DNA of 64,000 nucleotides from Aeromicrobium tamlense (lineage in GTDB: Bacteria; Actinomycetota; Actinomycetes; Propionibacteriales; Nocardioidaceae). Both the position numbers and the translations under genes were made by a program. The stretch covers positions 806,001-870,000 of the forward strand of contig NZ_JACBZN010000001.1 of assembly GCF_013408555.1 (NCBI RefSeq). Reading direction: 5' to 3'. A model generated the notes under the pieces. It saw only the letters and a list, made by a program, of their open reading frames with translations. It ran no database searches and was not told the origin of the DNA. Position 1 is the first letter of the stretch; the number at the start of each line of letters is the position of its first letter. Positions 43,442 to 50,874 of the stretch are shown here, piece by piece.

Positions 43442-43541
43442 CTAGTGGTTACAAAGTCAGTGATCACTTTCTTCCCACCCGTCACGCGCCGCGGAAGCAT
43501 GCGGGAATGCCAGCGAAAAGATGCACCACGGAAAACACGAA

Positions 43542-43569
43542 GCGCCCCGAATCCAGGGATTCGGGGCGC
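43542..43569 (-). terminator. Terminator of the desaturase operon
   Basis: A perfect 13-bp stem, GCGCCCCGAATCC and GGATTCGGGGCGC, with a two-base loop. On the minus strand it is followed by TTCGTGTTTTCC. It ends the leftward desaturase transcript. Confidence 0.85.
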
Positions 43570-43591
43570 CTCGGAGGGCGTGGAGTGAGGT

Positions 43592-44869
43592 TCAGGCAGC
43601 CTGTGCGGCCTGCTTCGCCTCGCGCTTGGCGCGACGCAGGGCCTTGGACTCCGGCGAGTTGCCGACCCTGTAGGGGTCCGACGGCTTGCGGCTGTACTGC
43701 GCGAGCTGACGCGCCACGCTCAGCAGCTGCTTGGGCAGCGGGCCGGTGTTGTAGCGCAGGCCGTACTTCTCCACGAGGCGCTTCACGTCGACGCTGACCT
43801 CGGCGTAGCGGCGCGCGGGGATGTCGGGGAACAGGTGGTGCTCGATCTGGTGCGAGAGGTTGCCCGACATGAGGTGCAGGAGCTTCGAGCCCGAGATGTT
43901 GGCAGAGCCCAGGAGCTGGCGCAGGTACCACTGGCCGCGGCTCTCGTTCTGCGCGTCCTCCTCCATGAAGGTCTCGGCGCCCGCGGGGAAGTGGCCGCAG
44001 AAGATGATGAGGAACGTCCAGATGTTGCGGACGATGTTCGCGACCACGTTGGCGCCCAGCACCCACAGGGGAGCGGACCAGCCCATGATGGGCACGAGCG
44101 GCAGGGCCAGGGCCGGGTAGATCACGTAGTCCTTGAAGACCTGGCGGCGCGTCTTCTTCAGCGCGCGCGCCTTGTGCTCCTTGAACTCCTCCTTGCTCAT
44201 GCGGCCGTTGATGTAGTCCGAGACCTCCAGGCCGTGGTACATCACGCCCCACTCGAAGAAGATCATCAGCATGAACGCCGCCGGCAGGTTGAAGCGGTGG
44301 CTGGGGTACCACGGCTGGTCCTCGTCGATGCGCAGCAGCCCGTAGCCGATGTCGCGGTCCATGCCGTGGATGTTCGTGTACGTGTGGTGGATGTAGTTGT
44401 GCCCGTGCTTCCAGTCATGGGCCGGGGCGACGTTGTCCCACTCGTAGCGCTTGCCGTCGATCATCGGGTCGTTCATCCAGTCGTACTGACCGTGCATGAT
44501 GTTGTGCCCGATCTCCATGTTCTCGATGATCTTCGAGATGGAGAGGCAGATGACGCCGGCGATGAAGGCGGGCGGGAAGATCGGCAGGAAGATGCCGATG
44601 CGGCCCAGCACCTCGAACCACTTCTGGGCGCGCAGGACGCGTCGGATGTAGTCGGCGTCCTTCTGGCCCAGGTCGTCGAGCACGCGCTTGCGCACGGCGT
44701 CGAGCTCGTCACCGAACTCCTCGAGCTGCTCGTACGTCATGAACTCGAGACCGATCGTGGACCGGCGGTTCGGGTCGTAGGCGTCGACCAGCGGCACCGG
44801 GGCCTGGTTGTGGTCGCTGGCGCTCAGCGGCTCGATCGGGGCGGGCTTGGACCGTCGCAAGAGGGACAT
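43592..44869 (-). CDS. Membrane fatty-acid desaturase (DesA3-like)
   Basis: 425 residues. Three histidine boxes of the acyl-CoA/lipid desaturases are seen: HNIMH (about 123-127), HNYIHH (about 158-163) and HQIEHH (about 345-350), which bind the di-iron centre. Several membrane helices lie between them. M. tuberculosis DesA3 (Rv3229c) with its partner Rv3230c has this same pairing, and there it makes oleate from stearoyl-CoA. The gene is the second in its operon, 11 bp after the reductase, and is followed by the hairpin at 43542. Confidence 0.94.
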   Translation of the reverse strand: MSLLRRSKPAPIEPLSASDHNQAPVPLVDAYDPNRRSTIGLEFMTYEQLEEFGDELDAVRKRVLDDLGQKDADYIRRVLRAQKWFEVLGRIGIFLPIFPPAFIAGVICLSISKIIENMEIGHNIMHGQYDWMNDPMIDGKRYEWDNVAPAHDWKHGHNYIHHTYTNIHGMDRDIGYGLLRIDEDQPWYPSHRFNLPAAFMLMIFFEWGVMYHGLEVSDYINGRMSKEEFKEHKARALKKTRRQVFKDYVIYPALALPLVPIMGWSAPLWVLGANVVANIVRNIWTFLIIFCGHFPAGAETFMEEDAQNESRGQWYLRQLLGSANISGSKLLHLMSGNLSHQIEHHLFPDIPARRYAEVSVDVKRLVEKYGLRYNTGPLPKQLLSVARQLAQYSRKPSDPYRVGNSPESKALRRAKREAKQAAQAA

Positions 44870-44880
44870 GTTCTCTCCGT

Positions 44881-45972
44881 TCAGAGGTCGACCGCGACAT
44901 CGCCCACGGGGACGTTGACGCAGACCTTGATGGTTTCGTCGGTGTCGGCACAGACCTCACCGCTGATGACGTGGCGCACCGCGCCGTGGAGCTTCTTGAC
45001 CGCACACGTGTTGCACACGCCCATGCGGCATCCGTAGGCCGGCTTGAGGCCGGCGGCCTCGGCCTGCTCGAGGATCGTGGCGCCCGAGTTGGGCGCGTCG
45101 ACGCCGCTGGCGTCGAAGGAGACGCTGCCGGTGGCGTCCTCGGCGTCGAGGTCCACCGACGGGACCTTGAAGTACTCGGCCGTGAGCTGGTCGCTCGCGC
45201 CCAGCTCGTCGTAGAGCCCGGTGACCGTGGCGATGAGGCCGGCCGGTCCGCAGACCCAGGTGGGGGTCGTGGTCGGCTCGAGGTCGAGGCGCTTGAGGTG
45301 CTCCAGCGTGATGCGACCGGTGAGCTCGGCGTCGGGCTCGGGGTCGCGCGTGTAGACGCGGACCATGTCGACGAAGGGCAGCTGGGCGAGGGCGTCGAGC
45401 TCGATCGAGAACATCTCGTCCTCGCGCGAGCGCGCGTAGTGCAGGAAGGTGACGCGGCCCTGGTGGCCGCGGTCGGCGAGGGTGCGCAGCATGCTCATGA
45501 CGGGCGTGATGCCGGAGCCACCGCTGATCAGCAGCACGTGGTCGGGCACCTGCTGCGGCAGCACGAACTCGCCGGACGCGGGGGAGAGGTAGACGACGGT
45601 GCCCGGCTCGAGGCTCCCGGCATGCAGGAACTGCGACACGTAGCCGTCCGGGTGGGCCTTCACCGAGACGCTGAAGAGGCCGTCCTTGCGCTCCGCGGAG
45701 CTGGAGACGCTGAAGACGCGCACGCGGCGGGTGCCCTCGACCTCGACGCCGAACTCGACGTGCTGGCCCGGGACGAAGCCCGACCAGGAGCCGTTGGGGC
45801 GCATGACGACGGTGCTGGCGGCGCCGGTCTCGCGGATGACGTCCACGACCCGACCGCGCACGGCCTTCACCGTGAGCATGGGGTGCACCAGTGTCAGGTA
45901 GTCGTCCGGATGGTGCGGAGACGTCACCTTGGCGACGACCGATGAGGCCAGGGCCTTGCGGATCAGTCCCAT
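44881..45972 (-). CDS. Ferredoxin-reductase-type electron donor of the desaturase
   Basis: 363 residues. FAD domain with RVRVFSVSSSAE, NAD(P)H domain with LLISGGSGITPVMSMLRTL and WVCGPAGLI, and a C-terminal plant-type 2Fe-2S ferredoxin domain with YGCRMGVCNTC and a later VC (about 310-350). It would pass electrons from NAD(P)H to the di-iron site of the desaturase, like Rv3230c. ATG 45972 is chosen because AGGAG precedes it; a longer reading from 46026 would run through operator 1. Confidence 0.93.
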   Translation of the reverse strand: MGLIRKALASSVVAKVTSPHHPDDYLTLVHPMLTVKAVRGRVVDVIRETGAASTVVMRPNGSWSGFVPGQHVEFGVEVEGTRRVRVFSVSSSAERKDGLFSVSVKAHPDGYVSQFLHAGSLEPGTVVYLSPASGEFVLPQQVPDHVLLISGGSGITPVMSMLRTLADRGHQGRVTFLHYARSREDEMFSIELDALAQLPFVDMVRVYTRDPEPDAELTGRITLEHLKRLDLEPTTTPTWVCGPAGLIATVTGLYDELGASDQLTAEYFKVPSVDLDAEDATGSVSFDASGVDAPNSGATILEQAEAAGLKPAYGCRMGVCNTCAVKKLHGAVRHVISGEVCADTDETIKVCVNVPVGDVAVDL

Positions 45973-46007
45973 GGGACTCCTGTCGGGTGCGGGGTTGTCA
46001 TCAATCA

Positions 46008-46023
46008 GTGAACATCTGTTCAC
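46008..46023. promoter_or_regulatory. Operator-like palindrome 1 of the desaturase operon
   Basis: GTGAACA-TC-TGTTCAC: two perfect 7-bp half sites around a 2-bp spacer, 36 bp upstream of the ferredoxin-reductase ATG. It is the best candidate binding site of the divergent TetR protein. Confidence 0.8.
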
Positions 46024-46073
46024 CAAAGCATCTCAGGTAGGGGCCCCGTGGGTCAACACGACGTGCCGTGTCG

Positions 46074-46089
46074 TGGAACACGTGTTCAC
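46074..46089. promoter_or_regulatory. Operator-like palindrome 2 between the desaturase operon and tetR
   Basis: TGGAACA-CG-TGTTCAC, matching palindrome 1 fully on the right half and in five of seven bases on the left. It lies 66 bp from palindrome 1 and about 100 bp before the TetR start. Confidence 0.7.
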
Positions 46090-46187
46090 CCAGTCCTCGC
46101 GCGGGCGACAGCACCGCGGGCGACGGTGAGCCCGCCCGGGGATCCACCGTCTGGCTGCCCCGCGCGTCGTCCCCCTAGGCTGGGGCC

Positions 46188-46814
46188 GTGTCCGAGGCCG
46201 TCAGTGCGCGTCAGCTGCAGAAGGAGCGCACGCGTGGTGCGCTGCTCGACGCCGCGCTCGAGCTGAGCAGCGAGCAGGGCTTCGCCCAGACCAGCCTGCG
46301 CCAGGTCGCGAAGCGCGCCGGCGTCGTGCCCGCGGCCTTCTACCGGCACTTCGCCTCGATGGACGAGCTGGGCCTCGCGCTGGTGGAGCGGTGCTTCGGC
46401 ACTCTGCGCACCATGATCCGCGACGCCTCGCGCGACCCCGAGGTCTTCCTGCAGATCATCGACGCCGCGGCCGAGATCCTCGTCGACGCCGTCAAAGAGA
46501 ACAAGGCCGACTTCGCCTTCGTCGCGCGCGAGCGCGTCGGTGGGTCCGAGGTCGTGCGGCGCGCCATCGGGCACGAGCTCGATCTCTTCGTCTCCGAGCT
46601 CGCCGTCGTCCTGGCGCGGCTGCCCAACATCGAGAACTGGAGCGCCGACGACGTCCAGATGGTCTCGCGCCTCTTCGTCCGCAACATGGTGGCGAACGCC
46701 GAGGAGGTCGTCGAGATGCCCGAGGGGCGGCCGGATCTCGAGGCCAGGATCCGCGAGGGCGCGCGTCGCCAGATGCGCCTGATCGTGCTCGGGTTCAAGG
46801 ACTGGCGCAGTTGA
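46188..46814 (+). CDS. TetR-family regulator, probable repressor of the desaturase operon
   Basis: 208 residues. The N-terminal helix-turn-helix is typical of TetR: LLDAALELSSEQGFAQTSLR, QVAKRAGVVPAAFYRHFASM (to about residue 65). The C-terminal ligand-binding domain looks like FabR/DesT-type regulators of unsaturated-lipid synthesis. It is divergent from the desaturase and reductase genes, and two matching palindromes lie between them; I infer that it senses acyl-CoA composition. TAGGCT is 6 nt before GTG 46188 (leaderless type). Confidence 0.88.
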   Translation: MSEAVSARQLQKERTRGALLDAALELSSEQGFAQTSLRQVAKRAGVVPAAFYRHFASMDELGLALVERCFGTLRTMIRDASRDPEVFLQIIDAAAEILVDAVKENKADFAFVARERVGGSEVVRRAIGHELDLFVSELAVVLARLPNIENWSADDVQMVSRLFVRNMVANAEEVVEMPEGRPDLEARIREGARRQMRLIVLGFKDWRS

Positions 46815-46854
46815 TCGGCGCGCCGCGCTTTCGTCGACCGGGCACGATGGGCGC

Positions 46855-47592
46855 ATGAGCGTGAGCGGATCAGCGGCCGGCGAGACCGAGAGTGGGACGG
46901 AGGAGCCGTCCGATCTCGACATCGGGGTCCTGCGCCAGCTGGCCGGAGCCCCGCACGGACCCGTCGAGTTCCGGCGCCGCCTGCGCGAGACGCAGCAGCA
47001 GATGTCCTCCTTCCTCATGGAGTACAAGTTCGCGCTCGACGAGGTCGAGACGAAGATCTCGATCCTGCGCGAGGAGTTCGAGCTCGCCCACGAGTACAGC
47101 CCGATCGAGCACGTGAAGTCGCGGCTCAAGACCCTCGAGAGCCTCGTGGCGAAGGTCGACCGCGTCGGCTGCCCGCGTGACCTCGGCGCGATCCGCGAGC
47201 AGATCCGCGACATCGCCGGCATCCGCGTCTCGTGCGTGTTCGTCGAGGACACCTACCGGTTCGCGCGGATGCTCACCCAGCAGCAGGACCTCACGGTGCT
47301 GGAGACGAAGGACTACATCGCGAACCCGAAGCCGAACGGCTATCGGAGTCTGCACCTCATCATCGAGCTGCCCGTGTTCCTGTCCGACCGCACGGTCCAC
47401 GTGCCCGTCGAGGTGCAGATTCGCACCATCGCGATGGACTTCTGGGCCAGCGTCGAGCACCAGATCTACTACAAGTACGGCACGCACGTCCCCGAGCACC
47501 TGCACGACAAGCTGACCGAGGTGGCGAGCACCGCGGCGGACCTCGATGCGCAGATGGGTCTGCTCCGCGAGGAGATCCGCTCGCTCGGCTGA
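46855..47592 (+). CDS. Small alarmone synthetase (RelA/SpoT domain)
   Basis: 245 residues: only the (p)ppGpp synthetase domain, without HD hydrolase, TGS or ACT domains. Seen: REQIRDIAGIRVSCVF, DTYRFARML, YIANPKPNGYRSLHLII and VEVQIRTIAMDFWASVEHQI, the conserved substrate-binding and catalytic strands. The C-terminal helical part resembles the tetramerisation helices of RelQ-type enzymes. It makes pppGpp/ppGpp from ATP and GTP or GDP. CACGAT 6 nt before ATG 46855. Confidence 0.93.
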   Translation: MSVSGSAAGETESGTEEPSDLDIGVLRQLAGAPHGPVEFRRRLRETQQQMSSFLMEYKFALDEVETKISILREEFELAHEYSPIEHVKSRLKTLESLVAKVDRVGCPRDLGAIREQIRDIAGIRVSCVFVEDTYRFARMLTQQQDLTVLETKDYIANPKPNGYRSLHLIIELPVFLSDRTVHVPVEVQIRTIAMDFWASVEHQIYYKYGTHVPEHLHDKLTEVASTAADLDAQMGLLREEIRSLG

Positions 47593-47603
47593 GCCGTTCT
47601 CGG

Positions 47604-47632
47604 CTATCGTGTGACTAAGCAAGCGCTTAGTC
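47604..47632 (+). promoter_or_regulatory. Promoter and palindromic operator of the DmdC-like acyl-CoA dehydrogenase gene
   Basis: TATCGT (47604-47609) reads as a -10 box. GACTAAGC-AAGC-GCTTAGTC (47613-47632) has two perfect 8-bp half sites and covers the expected transcription start. AGGAG follows at 47633. The half site differs from those of the TetR genes nearby, so the regulator is probably encoded elsewhere. Confidence 0.8.
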
Positions 47633-47642
47633 AGGAGTTCCC

Positions 47643-49436
47643 ATGTCCGTGGTGCTGTCCCGTCGGGACGTCGATTTCCTACTGTTCGACTGGCTCAAGG
47701 CCGCCGAGCTGACCGAGCGGGAGCGGTACGCCGAGCACTCGCGCGAGACGTTCGACGCGGTCCTCGACCTGTCCGAGACGATCGCCACCGAGCGGTTCGC
47801 CCCCATCAACCGTCTGCTCGACGCCAACGAGCCGGTCGTGGGGGAGGACGGCAAGGTCGTCCTGCCCGCCGAGCTGGGTGAGGCGCTCGCCGTCTACCGC
47901 GACTCGGGGACGCCCGCGGGCGTCTTCGACGCCGACCTGGGCGGCATGCAGCTGCCCTTCACGGTCAGCCAGGGTGCGTTCGCGTTCTTCCAGGCCGCCA
48001 GCGCCGCCGCGGCGTCGTACCCGTTCCTGTCGACCGGCAACGCCAACCTGCTCGTCGAGCACGGTACGCCCGAGCAGGTGCAGACGTACGCGGTGCCGGT
48101 GATCGAGGGCCGCTGGTACGGCACGATGTGTCTCTCCGAGCCCCAGGCCGGCTCGTCGCTCGGCGACATCACGACACGCGCCGTGCGGCAGGAGGACGGC
48201 ACCTACCGCCTGTTCGGCACGAAGATGTGGATCTCCGGCGGCGACCACGAGCTGACCGAGAACATCGTCCACCTCGTCCTGGCCAAGGTCGAGGGCGCGC
48301 CTCCGGGCGTGAAGGGCATCAGCCTGTTCATCGTGCCGAAGCACCTCGTGAACGAGGACGGCTCGATCGGCGAGCGCAACGACGTCGCCCTCGTCGGCCT
48401 CAACCACAAGATGGGCTGGCGCGGCACCACGAACACGCTGCTGAACTTCGGCGAGGGTCTCGCCACCCCCGGCGGCGCGGCCGGTGCCGTCGGCCACCTC
48501 GTGGGCGACGAGGGCCAGGGCCTCGCGCAGATGTTCCACATGATGAACGAGGCGCGGATCTCGGTGGGCATGGGCGCCGTGGCACTCGGCTACACGGGCT
48601 ACCTGCATGCGCTCGACTACGCGAAGACCCGCACGCAGGGCCGGATCCCCGGCGCGAAGGACCCGTCGGCGCCGATGGTGCCGCTCACCGCGCACGCCGA
48701 CGTTCGCCGGATGCTGCTGGCGCAGAAGTCCTACGTCGAGGGCGGCCTCGGGCTGCTGCTGTACTGCGCACGGCTCATCGACGAGCAGGCCACCGGTGCC
48801 GACGAGGCCGCGCGGACCCGCGCGCACGACCTCCTCGAGGTCCTCACGCCGATCGCCAAGTCGTGGCCCTCGCAGTGGTGCCTGGCGGCCAACGACCTGG
48901 CGATCCAGGTGCACGGCGGCTACGGCTACACCCGCGACTACGCCGTGGAGCAGTTCTACCGGGACAACCGGCTGAACCCGATCCACGAGGGCACGCACGG
49001 CATCCAGAGCCTCGACCTTCTCGGCCGCAAGGTCATCGCCGGAGGGGGCGCCTGGCTGGCGACCCTCGTCGAGACCATCAAGGCCACGGTGGCGCGTGCC
49101 GCCGCCGCGGACGAGACCGCCGACTACGCGAAGCAGCTCGATGCCCGCGTCGACCGCCTCGTCGAGGTCACGGGCCAGCTGTGGGCCGGTGGCGACCCGG
49201 CCGTCGCCCTGGCGAACTCCGCGGTCTACCTCGAGGCCGCCGGCCACGTGGTCGTCGCCTGGGTGTGGCTCGAGCAGCTGCTCGCGGTGGGGGAGCGCCA
49301 CGACGCGTTCTTCGAGGGCAAGCGCGCCGCGACGCGCTACTTCTTCGCCTTCGAGCTGCCGAAGGTCGACCCCCAGCTCGACCTCCTGGCCTCGCTCGAC
49401 CGGACCGTCCTGGACCTCGATCCGGCCTCGCTGTGA
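47643..49436 (+). CDS. Acyl-CoA dehydrogenase, DmdC/long form
   Basis: 597 residues, longer than ordinary acyl-CoA dehydrogenases (about 380) because of N- and C-terminal extensions. This is the layout of the 3-methylmercaptopropionyl-CoA dehydrogenase (DmdC) group, but also of long acyl-CoA dehydrogenases of unknown substrate. Seen: MCLSEPQAGSSLGDITTRA (FAD contact), KMWISGGDHE, LNHKMGWRGTTNT, and late QVHGGYGYTRDYAVEQFYRD. The catalytic Glu follows in NPIHEGTHGIQSLDLLGRKV. AGGAG 5 nt before ATG 47643. Monocistronic as far as visible. Confidence 0.9.
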   Translation: MSVVLSRRDVDFLLFDWLKAAELTERERYAEHSRETFDAVLDLSETIATERFAPINRLLDANEPVVGEDGKVVLPAELGEALAVYRDSGTPAGVFDADLGGMQLPFTVSQGAFAFFQAASAAAASYPFLSTGNANLLVEHGTPEQVQTYAVPVIEGRWYGTMCLSEPQAGSSLGDITTRAVRQEDGTYRLFGTKMWISGGDHELTENIVHLVLAKVEGAPPGVKGISLFIVPKHLVNEDGSIGERNDVALVGLNHKMGWRGTTNTLLNFGEGLATPGGAAGAVGHLVGDEGQGLAQMFHMMNEARISVGMGAVALGYTGYLHALDYAKTRTQGRIPGAKDPSAPMVPLTAHADVRRMLLAQKSYVEGGLGLLLYCARLIDEQATGADEAARTRAHDLLEVLTPIAKSWPSQWCLAANDLAIQVHGGYGYTRDYAVEQFYRDNRLNPIHEGTHGIQSLDLLGRKVIAGGGAWLATLVETIKATVARAAAADETADYAKQLDARVDRLVEVTGQLWAGGDPAVALANSAVYLEAAGHVVVAWVWLEQLLAVGERHDAFFEGKRAATRYFFAFELPKVDPQLDLLASLDRTVLDLDPASL

Positions 49437-49480
49437 TCCTGCCCGCGGGGTCGTCGTGAAGGGGGACGACGACCCCGCGG

Positions 49481-49891
49481 TCAGGCGGTGGCCGCCTCCC
49501 TCGCGAGGGCGGCCTTGACCCGGCGCATGCCCGCCAGGCCGACGGGGGCGCCGCAGTAGGCGCCGCAGTGGATGACGACCTCGGTGATCTCCTCGGGCGT
49601 CAGTCCGTTGCGCAGGCCCCCGAGGACGTGGGCCTCGAGCTCGTCCCCGTGGCCCCCGGCCACGAGGAGGGCGATCGTGACGAGGCTCCGGGACCGCCGG
49701 TCGAGCGCCTCGCGGTTCCACAGCGTGCCCCACACCTGCCCCGTGAGCAGGTGCTGCTGGTCGTCGCCGGGCTCCGCCGGTCGCTCCAGCGTGCGGGCCA
49801 CGTAGGCCTCGCCCAGGACGGAGCGCCGGGTGGCCAGGCCCTGGCGGACCGCCGGGTCGTCGGAGGACTCGAGGTCGGACAGGACGCTCAT
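49481..49891 (-). CDS. Carboxymuconolactone-decarboxylase-family protein
   Basis: 136 residues. The family core is visible: RSRSLVTIALLVAGGHGDEL, then HVLGGLRNGLTPEEITEVV and IHCGAYCGAPVGLAGMRR. In true 4-carboxymuconolactone decarboxylases a His and acidic residues do the chemistry; AhpD relatives instead use a CxxC pair. Here the two Cys are separated by three residues (CGAYC), so the AhpD type is unlikely. Last gene of the leftward catabolic operon, overlapping the Ldh2 gene by 4 bases (ATGA). Exact reaction unknown. Confidence 0.85.
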   Translation of the reverse strand: MSVLSDLESSDDPAVRQGLATRRSVLGEAYVARTLERPAEPGDDQQHLLTGQVWGTLWNREALDRRSRSLVTIALLVAGGHGDELEAHVLGGLRNGLTPEEITEVVIHCGAYCGAPVGLAGMRRVKAALAREAATA

Positions 49892-50874
49892 GCGGGGGAC
49901 TCCACGAAGTCGCGCAGCAGCTTCACGATCTCGTCGGAGACCTCGATCTCGCCGGCGGCGAAGGTGGCGTCGCGGGCCGCGACCGAGCGGTCGAAGGGCA
50001 TGCGCACGGGGGAGTCCGGGTCGGCCGGACGCGTGGACCGCACCCAGTCGCCGTACTCGCCGGCGCGCTGGGGGAAGTCCGACGAGAACGCGTTCGGGTC
50101 CATCACGACCATGAAGAAGCCCATGTCGGTGAGCCAGGGTGGATCGGTCTCGGCACCGGACATCATGCCGAGCAGCTGCGCGCTGATCGCCAGGCCCGAG
50201 CCCTTGTGGCCGCCCCACGGGGCGATCGCGCCGCCGTCGAGCGCGGCAGCCGCGTCGGTGGTGGGGGAGCCGTCGGGCGCGAAGGCGAGGCCGGGAGCGA
50301 GCTCCTGGCCGGTCTTGATGGCGAACGACAGGTCGGCGAGCATCGCCGCCGACGTGCCGATGTCCCAGATGATCGGCTGGCCGGGCGTCGGGAAGCCCCA
50401 CGCCACGGGGTTGGTGCCGAACCGTCCCTCGGTGCCGCCGTGCGGCGCGACCGTGGGACCTCCGCTGCTGGCGACGAAGCCGACGAGGCCGGCGGCGGTC
50501 ACCATCTCGAGGTAGTACGTGAACATGCCGGTGCACCACGTGTTGCGCGCGGTGCCGGCGACGACCGGCACGTGCCGGGCCTTCTCGATGAGGGTCTCGG
50601 TCAGCTGCTTGGCCACGATGTAGCCGAGCTGGTCGCCGCCGTCGAGCGCGATGCTGGACGCGGTCTCCTGCTCGACGACGACCGGGCCGAACGGCTCGGA
50701 CCTGCCGAGCCGCTCGACGAGGGTCGCGGCGCGGGGGAGCCCGCCGACGTCGAAGCCGCGGACGGTGCAGTCGATGAGGTGGTCGGCGATGATCGTCTGC
50801 TGGGCGTCGTCGTAGCCGAACCGGGCCATCGCCTGTCGGACGAGGTCGTGGGCCTCGGTGATCTGGAGCTTCAT
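49888..50874 (-). CDS. Ldh2-family malate/L-lactate-type dehydrogenase
   Basis: 328 residues. The Ldh2/YbiC/AllD family of NAD(P)H-dependent 2-hydroxyacid or ureidoglycolate dehydrogenases is indicated by GFDVGGLPRA near the start, SSGGPTVAPHGGTEGRFGTN in the middle, and PWGGHKGSGLAISAQLLGMM. These enzymes are not of the Rossmann type. In this operon it would oxidise a hydroxy-acid intermediate, though the true substrate is unknown. ATGA overlaps link it to the genes on each side. Confidence 0.88.
   Translation of the reverse strand: MKLQITEAHDLVRQAMARFGYDDAQQTIIADHLIDCTVRGFDVGGLPRAATLVERLGRSEPFGPVVVEQETASSIALDGGDQLGYIVAKQLTETLIEKARHVPVVAGTARNTWCTGMFTYYLEMVTAAGLVGFVASSGGPTVAPHGGTEGRFGTNPVAWGFPTPGQPIIWDIGTSAAMLADLSFAIKTGQELAPGLAFAPDGSPTTDAAAALDGGAIAPWGGHKGSGLAISAQLLGMMSGAETDPPWLTDMGFFMVVMDPNAFSSDFPQRAGEYGDWVRSTRPADPDSPVRMPFDRSVAARDATFAAGEIEVSDEIVKLLRDFVESPA

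Noticed and set aside
47679..49733. A 684-codon minus-strand frame opposite the acyl-CoA dehydrogenase
   Set aside because: It is an antisense reading of a real gene, with composition typical of shadow frames in high-GC DNA.
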